Assembly (NCBI GenBank): GCA_002482685.1
Contig: DLGL01000043.1
Span: 1-6,451 of the forward strand
Direction: 5' to 3'
DNA: 6,451 bases
Source of the DNA: Bacteriovoracaceae bacterium UBA7695
GTDB lineage: Bacteria; Bdellovibrionota; Bacteriovoracia; Bacteriovoracales; Bacteriovoracaceae
Under the pieces are notes generated by a model. It made no database searches and had not been told where the DNA came from. It saw only the letters and a list, made by a program, of their open reading frames with translations. A program made the position numbers and the translations under genes. Each line of letters opens with the position of its first letter. Positions within the stretch are counted from its first letter, which is position 1. Shown in pieces: positions 1 to 6,181 of this stretch.

Positions 1-764
1 TTGAGGCTGGGCATAAGTCGGGCGCCAAAGTAAGCACCTACCATAATTCCCAGGGCAACAGGGCAGGCAATATCAGGTTTAATATCACCTCTAATTAAAT
101 AGGCCCCAGCTGAAGCTGAAGCCGTTACCCCGATCATAAAGTTGGAGGTTGCAGAGGAGACTTTCATAGGGACTTTCATGGCCCCATCCATGGCCATCAT
201 TTTAAAGACACCACTTCCAATTCCTAAGAGTGCGGAAAAAATCCCTGCAACATACATACTGATAAGACCGAACGGAACGTTGCTTACTTTATAATGAATC
301 CATTCATCTTTTTCGGGAAATTTAGAATGAAGACCCAATCTCTCTGACCAAGGGTGATTGATTTCCGCGCGGGAGTCTTTTTTCTGTCGAATCATCATAA
401 TGGCGGAAAACAAAAGAAATCCGCCAAAGCATAGATAGAGCCCAGAAGCCTTGAGGGAACCGGAGAGTAAAAAGCCTGACATGGCCCCAAAGACAGTGCC
501 TAACTCGAGAAATATGGCCATACGGAGATTTGTAAGATGGTCTTTCAGGTAGCTGGCAGCGGCGCCGGATGAGGTGGCGATGATTGAAATCAAGCTTGCG
601 GCAACGGCATAGCGAATATCTACGCCGAACACTAGAGTCAGGACTGGAACTATTATCACCCCGCCACCCAGGCCTAGGATAGATCCAAGAAAACCTGCAA
701 GGACTGAAACTGGAAGTAGGACTAAGGACATCATGCTTAGATTATAGACGATGGAAGTAAGCAT
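1..764 (-). CDS. TSUP family (TauE/SafE) membrane transporter, C-terminus beyond left edge
   Basis: My reverse-strand translation from the ATG at 764 is open to the left edge, giving 254 codons of an inner-membrane protein. It shows the two-fold internal repeat typical of the TSUP family (TauE/SafE, Pfam PF01925). A glycine-rich helix start, GFLGSILGLGGG (residues 24-35), recurs as AGIFSALLGIGSG (173-185). The following AVAASLISIIATSSGAAASY (53-72) is echoed by KVSSATSNFMIGVTASASAG (201-220). A charged loop (about 126-160) separates the halves. Family members are thought to move small anions or organosulfur compounds such as sulfite, sulfoacetate or taurine across the inner membrane; the substrate here cannot be read from sequence. 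The start is uncertain: GGGAG lies about 15 bases upstream of ATG 764, rather far, and in-frame ATGs follow at 734 and 731. The gene is divergent from the coiled-coil gene at 842, with no evident functional link. The family call is firm; the substrate is unknown. Confidence 0.
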   Translation of the reverse strand, partial: MLTSIVYNLSMMSLVLLPVSVLAGFLGSILGLGGGVIIVPVLTLVFGVDIRYAVAASLISIIATSSGAAASYLKDHLTNLRMAIFLELGTVFGAMSGFLLSGSLKASGLYLCFGGFLLFSAIMMIRQKKDSRAEINHPWSERLGLHSKFPEKDEWIHYKVSNVPFGLISMYVAGIFSALLGIGSGVFKMMAMDGAMKVPMKVSSATSNFMIGVTASASAGAYLIRGDIKPDIACPVALGIMVGAYFGARLMPSL

Positions 765-841
765 TGTAATATTTACTTTCTCCCTAGCGAAAAATTCTGA
801 TTAGTTTATGATCCAGTCGTAAATCACCAAAGGGATATCCG
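765..841. promoter_or_regulatory. Divergent spacer with candidate promoter and ribosome binding site for the 842 gene
   Basis: This 77-base gap separates two divergent genes, so it should hold promoters for both. On the plus strand AGGG at 831-834 lies seven bases before the ATG at 842 and is a plausible Shine-Dalgarno site. TATGAT at 807-812 is a good match to a -10 box and would give a leader of roughly 23 bases, but no convincing -35 hexamer lies 16-18 bases upstream. I found no good sigma-70 pair on the minus strand. The ribosome site is well supported; the promoter is a guess from one hexamer. Confidence 0.
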
Positions 842-1714
842 ATGAAAACGCCTATGATTTTGTTACTTGCGACTCTTTCTGTATCTGCTTTTGCACAGGT
901 TAATCGCCCCGCTCCCAAGGGACCTTGTGCTGATTTTGATCAGAGTCTTTCACAAGCACAGCGTCAGGTGAATGAGCATGATAAAGAAGTCAGAATGCTT
1001 GAAGCAAAACTAGCTAATACAGAACAGCGGCTTGCTCAGGCCACTCAGTCCCTATCTGGACTCATCTCTCAGAGAGACAGACTCAGTGATTCAGCAAGAA
1101 CTTTAGCCTCTGAGGCAGCTTCACTTCGTGCAGATTTAGGCAGACTTCAACTTGAGTCAGCAAGACTTTCAAATACTATCCAGGATAAAGAAACCCAAAG
1201 ACAATTTCACGTAGCCCGTGCCAGCTCTGAAAGAAATCTTGAAATTAAGCGTGAGCATTTAAGACAATCTAAAATTCTTGAAAAAGATATTGAAGCACTT
1301 CGTCCACAATTTCAGAATATCGAAAATACTTTAAGAGCAAACTCTCTTCGAGCTAATCAGCTTGATCAGCAAGCTGCTCAGCAATCTCAACAATTGATTT
1401 CAGTAAATTCTGAGCTTGAAAGAGCGCAAAGAAATCCCGAAATCGTTCGTCTTCAAAATGACAGAAACCAGTTGATGACAGAAATTTCAAATTCTGAGCT
1501 TGCTCTTGATAGACTCAACGACCAGGTTGCTCGTGCCTCTTCACATGTAAATATGTGTTACGGTTATATTGAGCTTTCGATCAAATACCCTGCTGCTCTG
1601 AAGATGTCTAAGAGACTGGTTAATAAAGGTTGTCGTGCCTATGTTGCAACGGAGCAGGGTGGAGAGCTTGAAAATGAAGCTCAGGATGAACTTTTGGCAG
1701 CTGCTTGTCGTTAA
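842..1714 (+). CDS. Secreted coiled-coil protein of unknown function
   Basis: This 290-residue protein does not match a family I recognise. It begins with a Sec signal peptide (basic K2, hydrophobic core 5-14, probable cleavage AFA|QV after residue 18), so it should be periplasmic or exported. Residues about 33-235 are an almost uninterrupted heptad-like helix rich in Q, E, R, L and S with very few prolines, predicted as a long coiled coil. The coil is bracketed by cysteines: C29 just before it, C239 at its end, then C264 and C289 in a short non-coil tail that reads CYGYIELSIKYPAALKMSK around 239-257. Four cysteines in an exported protein suggest two disulfides. The start is supported by AGGG seven bases upstream. 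It stands alone: the upstream gene is divergent and a strong terminator follows within 25 bases of the stop. A structural or scaffolding role in the envelope is possible, but that is inference from architecture only. Confidence 0.
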   Translation: MKTPMILLLATLSVSAFAQVNRPAPKGPCADFDQSLSQAQRQVNEHDKEVRMLEAKLANTEQRLAQATQSLSGLISQRDRLSDSARTLASEAASLRADLGRLQLESARLSNTIQDKETQRQFHVARASSERNLEIKREHLRQSKILEKDIEALRPQFQNIENTLRANSLRANQLDQQAAQQSQQLISVNSELERAQRNPEIVRLQNDRNQLMTEISNSELALDRLNDQVARASSHVNMCYGYIELSIKYPAALKMSKRLVNKGCRAYVATEQGGELENEAQDELLAAACR

Positions 1715-1738
1715 TTTAACAAATTAATTTCATTGATA

Positions 1739-1765
1739 GAAAAAGCCCCAATCCGGGGCTTTTTC
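1739..1765 (+). terminator. Intrinsic terminator after the 842 gene
   Basis: A perfect 11-base-pair stem (1739-1749 with 1755-1765) closes a five-base loop. The inner stem is GCCCC/GGGGC, flanked by a run of five A on the left and five T on the right. The A/T flanks mean it could also stop transcription in the other direction. It lies 24 bases past the stop codon of the coiled-coil gene and isolates that gene from the deacetylase operon. Confidence 0.
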
Positions 1766-1867
1766 ATTTTGTCCGAGCTTCTCACTCTATTTAGTGGAAG
1801 TTTTTACTCCAATAGGGTCCTGGCCAATTCCCCGGTAAAATTTAGCAAAGTTGATCCAAGGGGAATA

Positions 1868-3310
1868 ATGAAGGCCATTCAGTGTTGTGTATTTCTGGTT
1901 ATGAGTGTGATTGTGAGTTGCTCATCGGCACCCGATGAAAAAAAACAGATTCGGTCGATATCAAGCCTACAATCAGTAAAAATGATATCTCCGGTGCAAG
2001 TGAGAACGGCCCTCAAAGGCATCTTTCATTCCTATGTTATGGGGCAGAGTTTGTTACATAAGTTTGATGCGACTTTGGATAAAAAACCTGAGGGGATTCT
2101 TGAGTCAGATCTCTACAGTGAACTTCTTTCTATTCGGACCATAGTTGATGAACATGAAGATCATTTAATTGATTTTTACCTCAACCTTGCTTTAGTTTCT
2201 GCTCTTCCTGATTATACGACCGATCAGAAGGCCCGGGCCGATGGGGTATTGAAAGAAATCGGGCAATTTATGGAAGGCCTGTTATGGGATCATCGAATAC
2301 TTCCGGAGAGCTTAAAGGCCGTGATTCTGGGAAATCTGAGAGAGAACCAAACACTCATTTACGATGAATTAAAAATGCTAAGAGATGATTCATCAATAAC
2401 AAGTAATGAATCCTCTGTTCAAGAGGCTCTTGATAAGCATTTGATAAATATTCGCGCTACTCGTTTGAAGTATTTTAAAGAAACTAAAAATCTAAGTGTA
2501 AGTAAGGAAGAAATAGAATCCACCCTGAATCGCTTGAGTAAGGACAAAGACTTTATAAACTTCAAAGCGGAAGTCAAAAAACAATCGGTTAAAATCAAAG
2601 CTTTAATCAAAACGGTTCATAAAGGTAGAAGTACAAGTAGCGATACCATATTTCCAAGTGCTGGTGCGGCCGGAAATATCTCTGGAAGGGGATTTCCTGC
2701 CAATACCTGGTCTCTGACTTTTGATGATGGTCCCGGATCCAAAACAACACCGACTGTTGTTCAGAATTTAGTAAATCGAAATATGAAAGCCACTTTTTTT
2801 ATGTTGGCCAAACAAGTAGAGGGCCTTCCGAATACGTCTAAGTCTGTATTAGATGCCGGGATGGATGTTGCAAATCACTCGTATGATCACACTCAGCTGA
2901 AAGCCTCAACTCCTGTTTCTGTTTTAGAAAAACAAATTGGAACTTCAAAAGCTGTCATAGAAAAAAAGCTGGGCACTGTCGTAAAACTTTTCCGACTTCC
3001 ATACGGGGCAGGCATGAGTGTGCCGGCAATTAGAGCGAAGATCGCTCAACATGGCATGGTTCATGTTTTCTGGAATGTCGATACGCTTGACTGGCAGGAT
3101 AAAAATCCCACAAGCATTATGAACCGTGCTTTAAAACAGATGGCCGCCTCGCCCAATAATAGTGGTGTTATTCTTTTTCATGACATTCATTCACAGTCTG
3201 TCACTGCTTCGGCTCTTTTGATGGATCAGATGAAGAAGAAAAAAATCATCGTCTGTACCGTTCAAGGAGTGATCGATCAGGTCAACAAAGGACTGGCAAG
3301 TTGTCAGTAG
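1868..3310 (+). CDS. Lipid-anchored polysaccharide deacetylase (CE4/NodB domain)
   Basis: A 480-residue predicted lipoprotein with a C-terminal carbohydrate esterase family 4 domain, which removes N-acetyl groups from GlcNAc-type sugars such as peptidoglycan or chitin using a divalent metal. All five NodB motifs are visible: TFDDGP (284-289, base D286 and metal ligand D287), NHSYDH (336-341, ligands H337 and H341), RLPYG (376-380), DTLDWQD (405-411) and ILFHD (435-439, H438). The domain looks catalytically intact. The chosen start is the ATG at 1868: AAGGGG sits four bases upstream, and it opens a lipoprotein signal with lipobox IVSC (C18) and Ser at +2, which favours the outer membrane if standard Lol rules apply. 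The reading frame is open further upstream to 1733, but that would begin inside the terminator. Residues about 30-260 are helical, charged and unrecognised, roughly half the protein. An eight-A run lies at 1938-1945. The next gene overlaps its 3' end. Family certain; substrate unknown. Confidence 0.
   Translation: MKAIQCCVFLVMSVIVSCSSAPDEKKQIRSISSLQSVKMISPVQVRTALKGIFHSYVMGQSLLHKFDATLDKKPEGILESDLYSELLSIRTIVDEHEDHLIDFYLNLALVSALPDYTTDQKARADGVLKEIGQFMEGLLWDHRILPESLKAVILGNLRENQTLIYDELKMLRDDSSITSNESSVQEALDKHLINIRATRLKYFKETKNLSVSKEEIESTLNRLSKDKDFINFKAEVKKQSVKIKALIKTVHKGRSTSSDTIFPSAGAAGNISGRGFPANTWSLTFDDGPGSKTTPTVVQNLVNRNMKATFFMLAKQVEGLPNTSKSVLDAGMDVANHSYDHTQLKASTPVSVLEKQIGTSKAVIEKKLGTVVKLFRLPYGAGMSVPAIRAKIAQHGMVHVFWNVDTLDWQDKNPTSIMNRALKQMAASPNNSGVILFHDIHSQSVTASALLMDQMKKKKIIVCTVQGVIDQVNKGLASCQ
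3287..3292 (+). promoter_or_regulatory. Shine-Dalgarno site supporting a TTG start at 3301
   Basis: AAAGGA lies eight bases before the TTG at 3301, inside the last codons of the deacetylase gene. No ATG or GTG initiates this frame early enough to keep the signal peptide, so this site decides the start. It also suggests that ribosomes finishing the deacetylase at 3310 reinitiate here. Confidence 0.
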
Positions 3311-3843
3311 TCATAAAATCCCTCTTCATTTTGATTTTTAGTCTTTCCTGTCAGTGGGAAGATCCAAAAGTTATATCAGCGCGAAAAAGTAATCATCCCT
3401 ACTTCTCTACCAGAGAAGTGGTTACTGGTCTTAATGCTCTGGTTGCAATTGTTGACTGGCCGGAGGAAACATTATCAATTCAAAAAAATCTTTCGGTAAA
3501 TCCACAACTCGCTCAAAAGCTTATCCTTCCTCTCCATCCTATCTGGGATGAAAAAATTATGGAAACAGCGGCGGAGATACCTTCCTGGGATCAAAAAAAA
3601 ATAAGCTCCATTATTTCCGGGTGTGAAAAGAGTTGTGAATGTATATTTTACCAGGAAGTTTTGGATAGAAATCCCGATTTGCTTGAACAGAGTTCGGTTG
3701 AGTTAAAAAATCTAGCAGGACTTAAGATTATAAAAACAAAAGAAAAAATTTTAAAATGTCTCGACAGCATGCCATCACTTCAAAAATTACTCGACTACCT
3801 TAAAAATCAACAAAAGATTTATGAGTCTGATTCAGCGATTTAA
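3301..3843 (+). CDS. Small cysteine-containing lipoprotein of unknown function, coupled to the deacetylase
   Basis: This 180-residue protein is not one I recognise. It starts at a TTG overlapping the deacetylase stop by ten bases, with AAAGGA eight bases upstream, a layout that implies translational coupling. The N-terminus is a short lipoprotein-like signal: K6, hydrophobic 7-14, then SLSC with lipid candidate C17. Serine at -3 is less usual than Leu or Val, so lipidation is likely but not certain. The mature part is mostly helical by composition, with tryptophans at 53, 82 and 96 and a cysteine cluster C108, C112, C114 plus C153. Four non-lipid cysteines would allow two disulfides in the envelope. 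A run of nine A at 3593-3601 sits just before the cysteine cluster. The 3' end overlaps the convergent gene by 12 bases. Being co-expressed with the deacetylase, it may be its partner or localisation factor; that is inference only. Confidence 0.
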   Translation: MSVVIKSLFILIFSLSCQWEDPKVISARKSNHPYFSTREVVTGLNALVAIVDWPEETLSIQKNLSVNPQLAQKLILPLHPIWDEKIMETAAEIPSWDQKKISSIISGCEKSCECIFYQEVLDRNPDLLEQSSVELKNLAGLKIIKTKEKILKCLDSMPSLQKLLDYLKNQQKIYESDSAI

Positions 3844-4314
3844 ATCCCGGCCAAGTTTTACAACTCCATTCCCATTTATGTCTGAAACGATAAATACTGA
3901 ACTTAAAACTTTTAACTGACGATCACTTGCAGAGCTAATTGCTTCTATATTAAATATCGCATACCCATCAAGGCCAGCGTTAGTGTTTATAAGTTGAGCG
4001 ACAATCGGTATGACGATTGATTCAGTACAACGTCCATCCTCGTCGCATATATTCACCTCATCAATCGTCACCAGATACTCGTTTGCAAGGCAGTTTGCCC
4101 CGTTTCCATAAGATTCAGTCGTTTCATCCCCTCGACATTTTAGGCCGCTAATCAATAGCGAATTATTTAGCCTGGTGTTAAAAAAAATCGGTTTTGGTGC
4201 GTCTGGGGATTCCTCGGCCTGAGAAGTATCTAGAAAGCGTGAGCCTCCGGTAAAGTCCTCAGCACAACCGACAAAGAAAATAAGTACTAAAATAGTTTGT
4301 ATCAATCTACACAT
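3832..4314 (-). CDS. Lipoprotein of unknown function, probably disulfide-bonded
   Basis: A 160-residue product with no family I recognise. I place the start at the ATG at 4314 rather than the TTG at 4344. The ATG follows a strong GGAGGA motif and directly opens a lipoprotein signal (R3, hydrophobic 8-15, lipobox FVGC with C17 and Ala at +2), whereas the longer form would put ten polar residues before the signal. After C17 comes an acidic, serine- and proline-containing linker (about 18-42), then a compact domain with alternating hydrophobic stretches suggesting beta structure and four cysteines (C60, C75, C90, C96) that could form two disulfides. Near the C-terminus DINGNG (145-150) resembles the first half of a calcium-binding loop, but the closing acidic residue is one position off. 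It is convergent with the lipoprotein gene at 3301 and divergent from the 4520 gene. No terminator hairpin is visible between the convergent pair. Confidence 0.
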   Translation of the reverse strand: MCRLIQTILVLIFFVGCAEDFTGGSRFLDTSQAEESPDAPKPIFFNTRLNNSLLISGLKCRGDETTESYGNGANCLANEYLVTIDEVNICDEDGRCTESIVIPIVAQLINTNAGLDGYAIFNIEAISSASDRQLKVLSSVFIVSDINGNGVVKLGRDLNR

Positions 4315-4317
4315 GCT

Positions 4318-4336
4318 TCCTCCGAGCGACTCCTCC
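4318..4336 (-). promoter_or_regulatory. Two tandem Shine-Dalgarno motifs upstream of the 4314 start
   Basis: On the minus strand GGAGGA occurs twice, at 4323-4318 (three bases before the ATG) and at 4336-4331 (16 bases before it). The nearer copy is a little close and the farther is too distant for normal use, but together they make this a purine-rich leader. There is no start codon between them. The nearer site supports the choice of ATG 4314. Confidence 0.
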
Positions 4337-4348
4337 AGATTCAAGCAA

Positions 4349-4406
4349 AGTCAGTACCAGCTTATAACGCATTCAGTCAGCTTAAACTGAAAATACTGAC
4401 TATAAG
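4349..4406. repeat. Nested inverted repeats in the divergent spacer
   Basis: Between the divergent genes at 4314 and 4520 lies a cluster of short inverted repeats. AGTCAGTA (4349-4356) pairs perfectly with TACTGACT (4394-4401). CTTATA (4361-4366) pairs with TATAAG (4401-4406). A further AGTCAG (4375-4380) is also complementary to CTGACT (4396-4401). The element could be an operator with two or three half-sites of the form GTCAG, or fold into alternative hairpins. TATAAG/CTTATA could also serve as -10-like boxes in either direction, but I see no matching -35. The rest of the spacer, 4407-4510, shows nothing I can name. Repeats are seen directly; function is inferred. Confidence 0.
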
Positions 4407-4519
4407 TTGTTTCAAAAAAGAAAACTCACTTGGAATGGCCCTTCATCATCTAGTGATTCGAGAAGTTATCTGTTGAATTGATCTCCGGCAATCAAGCCAA
4501 ACTTTACCCCGGAGAAATA

Positions 4520-6160
4520 ATGAAAATCAAACTATGGTCCGTAACCTTATTTGGTATCTGCCAAATGGGAGTTGCCTTAGCTACTCCAACTATATGGCCC
4601 ACAGAGGACACATACGTGCAGGTTCATAAGGTTGTTAATCCCACCAACTCAAATCTTATCGCTGATACTGTTCAACCATTGAAAGTGTATGTAATGCCCC
4701 CAAATTCAGCGAAAGCGGTGATGCAAAAAAAACTTTTCAATAGAACTGCCAATCTTGGATTCTGCCGTGAAATGCGAAATCTGCAGGATTACACCAGACG
4801 AGTCAGTGCAGAGATTGCTGATTACGAAGGCCGCTTATACGGGAAAAAAGCTGATGCCGACAGGATTGAAAGAAAGCGGAGCCAGGCGAGGGCGGCATTG
4901 GCCCAATACGCAACGGAAAAAAACATTACTGAACTACAAGATCTTGACGTCGAACTGTCTGAACTCACAAGTCTTATTCGTGAGAAGACTGAAGAGCTTA
5001 AAGAGTGTGCAAATAATTGCGAAGAGTTAAAAAAACAAATTGGTCACCACAATTTCAACCATTCAACTGCTTTAAGAAGACGTCGTGAACTGGCCCGTCA
5101 ATTTACATCAGTGATCGCCCAATACGAAAAGAAGAAGAGTCTTGTTGAAGGTTATGAAGATGAACTCCGTGCTGCTAACCGAGCCTGGATGAATCTGGAA
5201 GATGATATCATCAGTGTCCGTACAAATTTATTCAACCTCTACAAAGATCTTGGTTCTCTTGAAGGTGGTACTGCCTCAATCACCTATACAAGTTCGTGGG
5301 ACGACAATGTTTCAGTTCTGAGACAGATGAATCCTGAATACGAGTTTGAAAAAATTCAAACTAAAAATTCGGTTTTTGTAACTAGTATTGCCGATTTGAG
5401 CCACGTCCCTTCTGCTAAAGCGATACTGGCCTATAAAATTTCTGCCTGTTCAAATGATGCTAATGGAAAATGCGAAACCAGTGCTTATCCGGATTCATTT
5501 ACGGGATCAGTTGTTCTAAGCACTATTGGCGCCTGTCCTATTGAGCATCCAGAATATTTTGATCTGGATCTCAGCCAGCCTAATTCTGCTGAAGAAATGA
5601 ATTTTGGCATGACTGTATCTTACGATTACCCAACGGCCATGACTGTAAAAGCGACTGCGACTTATAACATGTACAAGATGTATCAAAAGATTGCTAAAAG
5701 TGGGCGCAGCGGTGGCTTCTTTAGAAGTAAAAGTTGGAACAGTATTGAAGAAAAAACAACTTTTCGTGATTCGTTTACAGTCAACTGGGACGAACAGGAT
5801 AGAGAGGCATCGGTTTCGGATGCAAGAAAAATCGAAATTGAGCAGGAAATGAGAAATGCTGTTTTTGACAGGCTTGCTAAAATTGGTCTACCTGCTGTCA
5901 TTAATCCAGCTGAGCTAGTTGCACCCTTAGTTCCCCAAAGTGGGGCCATGGTTCTAGGTAATGAACTGGCAAAAAATAAAGCATGTCAGACAAATATTTA
6001 CTGCACTGGCGCCTCAATTGGATTCAAAGTACTTGATGCAATTTTTGGAGGTAGTTCAGCTTCTTCTTCATACACAAATATCCAAGATGTAGACATGAAG
6101 GATGTTTGGTCACAAACATTAGTTGTCTATAGACCTTATATTACTTCGTACATTAAATAA
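4520..6160 (+). CDS. Large exported coiled-coil protein of unknown function
   Basis: A 546-residue protein I cannot assign. The start is the ATG at 4520: GGAG at 4511-4514 is five bases upstream and the N-terminus is a Sec signal peptide with cleavage ALA|TP after residue 21. The frame is open back to 4478, but those 14 polar residues would mask the signal. Architecture: a short extended region (22-80), C82, then a helical coiled coil (about 85-248) rich in R, E and K with CANNC inside it (C163, C167), then a probable beta-containing domain with C310, C318 and C339. A basic glycine-serine segment SGGFFRSKSW follows at 397-406, then a helix (about 433-456), and a C-terminal part with C489 and C495 ending in YRPYITSYIK. 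The mature chain has eight cysteines, an even number that would suit disulfides outside the cytoplasm. No transmembrane segment is evident after the signal. The next exported gene starts 21 bases downstream, so the two are probably co-transcribed. An envelope structural or surface role is only a guess. Confidence 0.
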   Translation: MKIKLWSVTLFGICQMGVALATPTIWPTEDTYVQVHKVVNPTNSNLIADTVQPLKVYVMPPNSAKAVMQKKLFNRTANLGFCREMRNLQDYTRRVSAEIADYEGRLYGKKADADRIERKRSQARAALAQYATEKNITELQDLDVELSELTSLIREKTEELKECANNCEELKKQIGHHNFNHSTALRRRRELARQFTSVIAQYEKKKSLVEGYEDELRAANRAWMNLEDDIISVRTNLFNLYKDLGSLEGGTASITYTSSWDDNVSVLRQMNPEYEFEKIQTKNSVFVTSIADLSHVPSAKAILAYKISACSNDANGKCETSAYPDSFTGSVVLSTIGACPIEHPEYFDLDLSQPNSAEEMNFGMTVSYDYPTAMTVKATATYNMYKMYQKIAKSGRSGGFFRSKSWNSIEEKTTFRDSFTVNWDEQDREASVSDARKIEIEQEMRNAVFDRLAKIGLPAVINPAELVAPLVPQSGAMVLGNELAKNKACQTNIYCTGASIGFKVLDAIFGGSSASSSYTNIQDVDMKDVWSQTLVVYRPYITSYIK

Positions 6161-6181
6161 TAATTGTTAAGGAATGATCGC

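Noticed and set aside
765..841. Full sigma-70 promoter pairs in the divergent spacer
   Set aside because: Only one -10-like hexamer is convincing and no -35 of proper spacing could be found on either strand.
2419..2610. Minus-strand 63-codon open frame
   Set aside because: It lies wholly inside the deacetylase N-terminal half; it is a shadow of a lysine- and leucine-rich coding region and has no Shine-Dalgarno or recognisable domain.
3862..3885. DINGNG in the 4314 lipoprotein as an EF-hand or dockerin calcium loop
   Set aside because: The first ligand positions fit, but the closing acidic residue is at position 13 instead of 12 and no second loop is present.
4755..5030. Plus-strand 91-codon open frame in another frame
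   Set aside because: It is nested in the coiled-coil segment of the 4520 gene, whose frame has a signal peptide and heptad pattern; the nested product has neither.
5933..5945. CCCCA...TGGGG hairpin as a terminator
   Set aside because: The stem is only five pairs with a three-base loop, has no T tract, and the coding frame continues for more than 200 bases with conserved-looking cysteines.
5683..5949. Minus-strand 88-codon open frame
   Set aside because: It is antisense to the C-terminal part of the 4520 gene; its hydrophobic look comes from the complement of charged codons and nothing supports translation.
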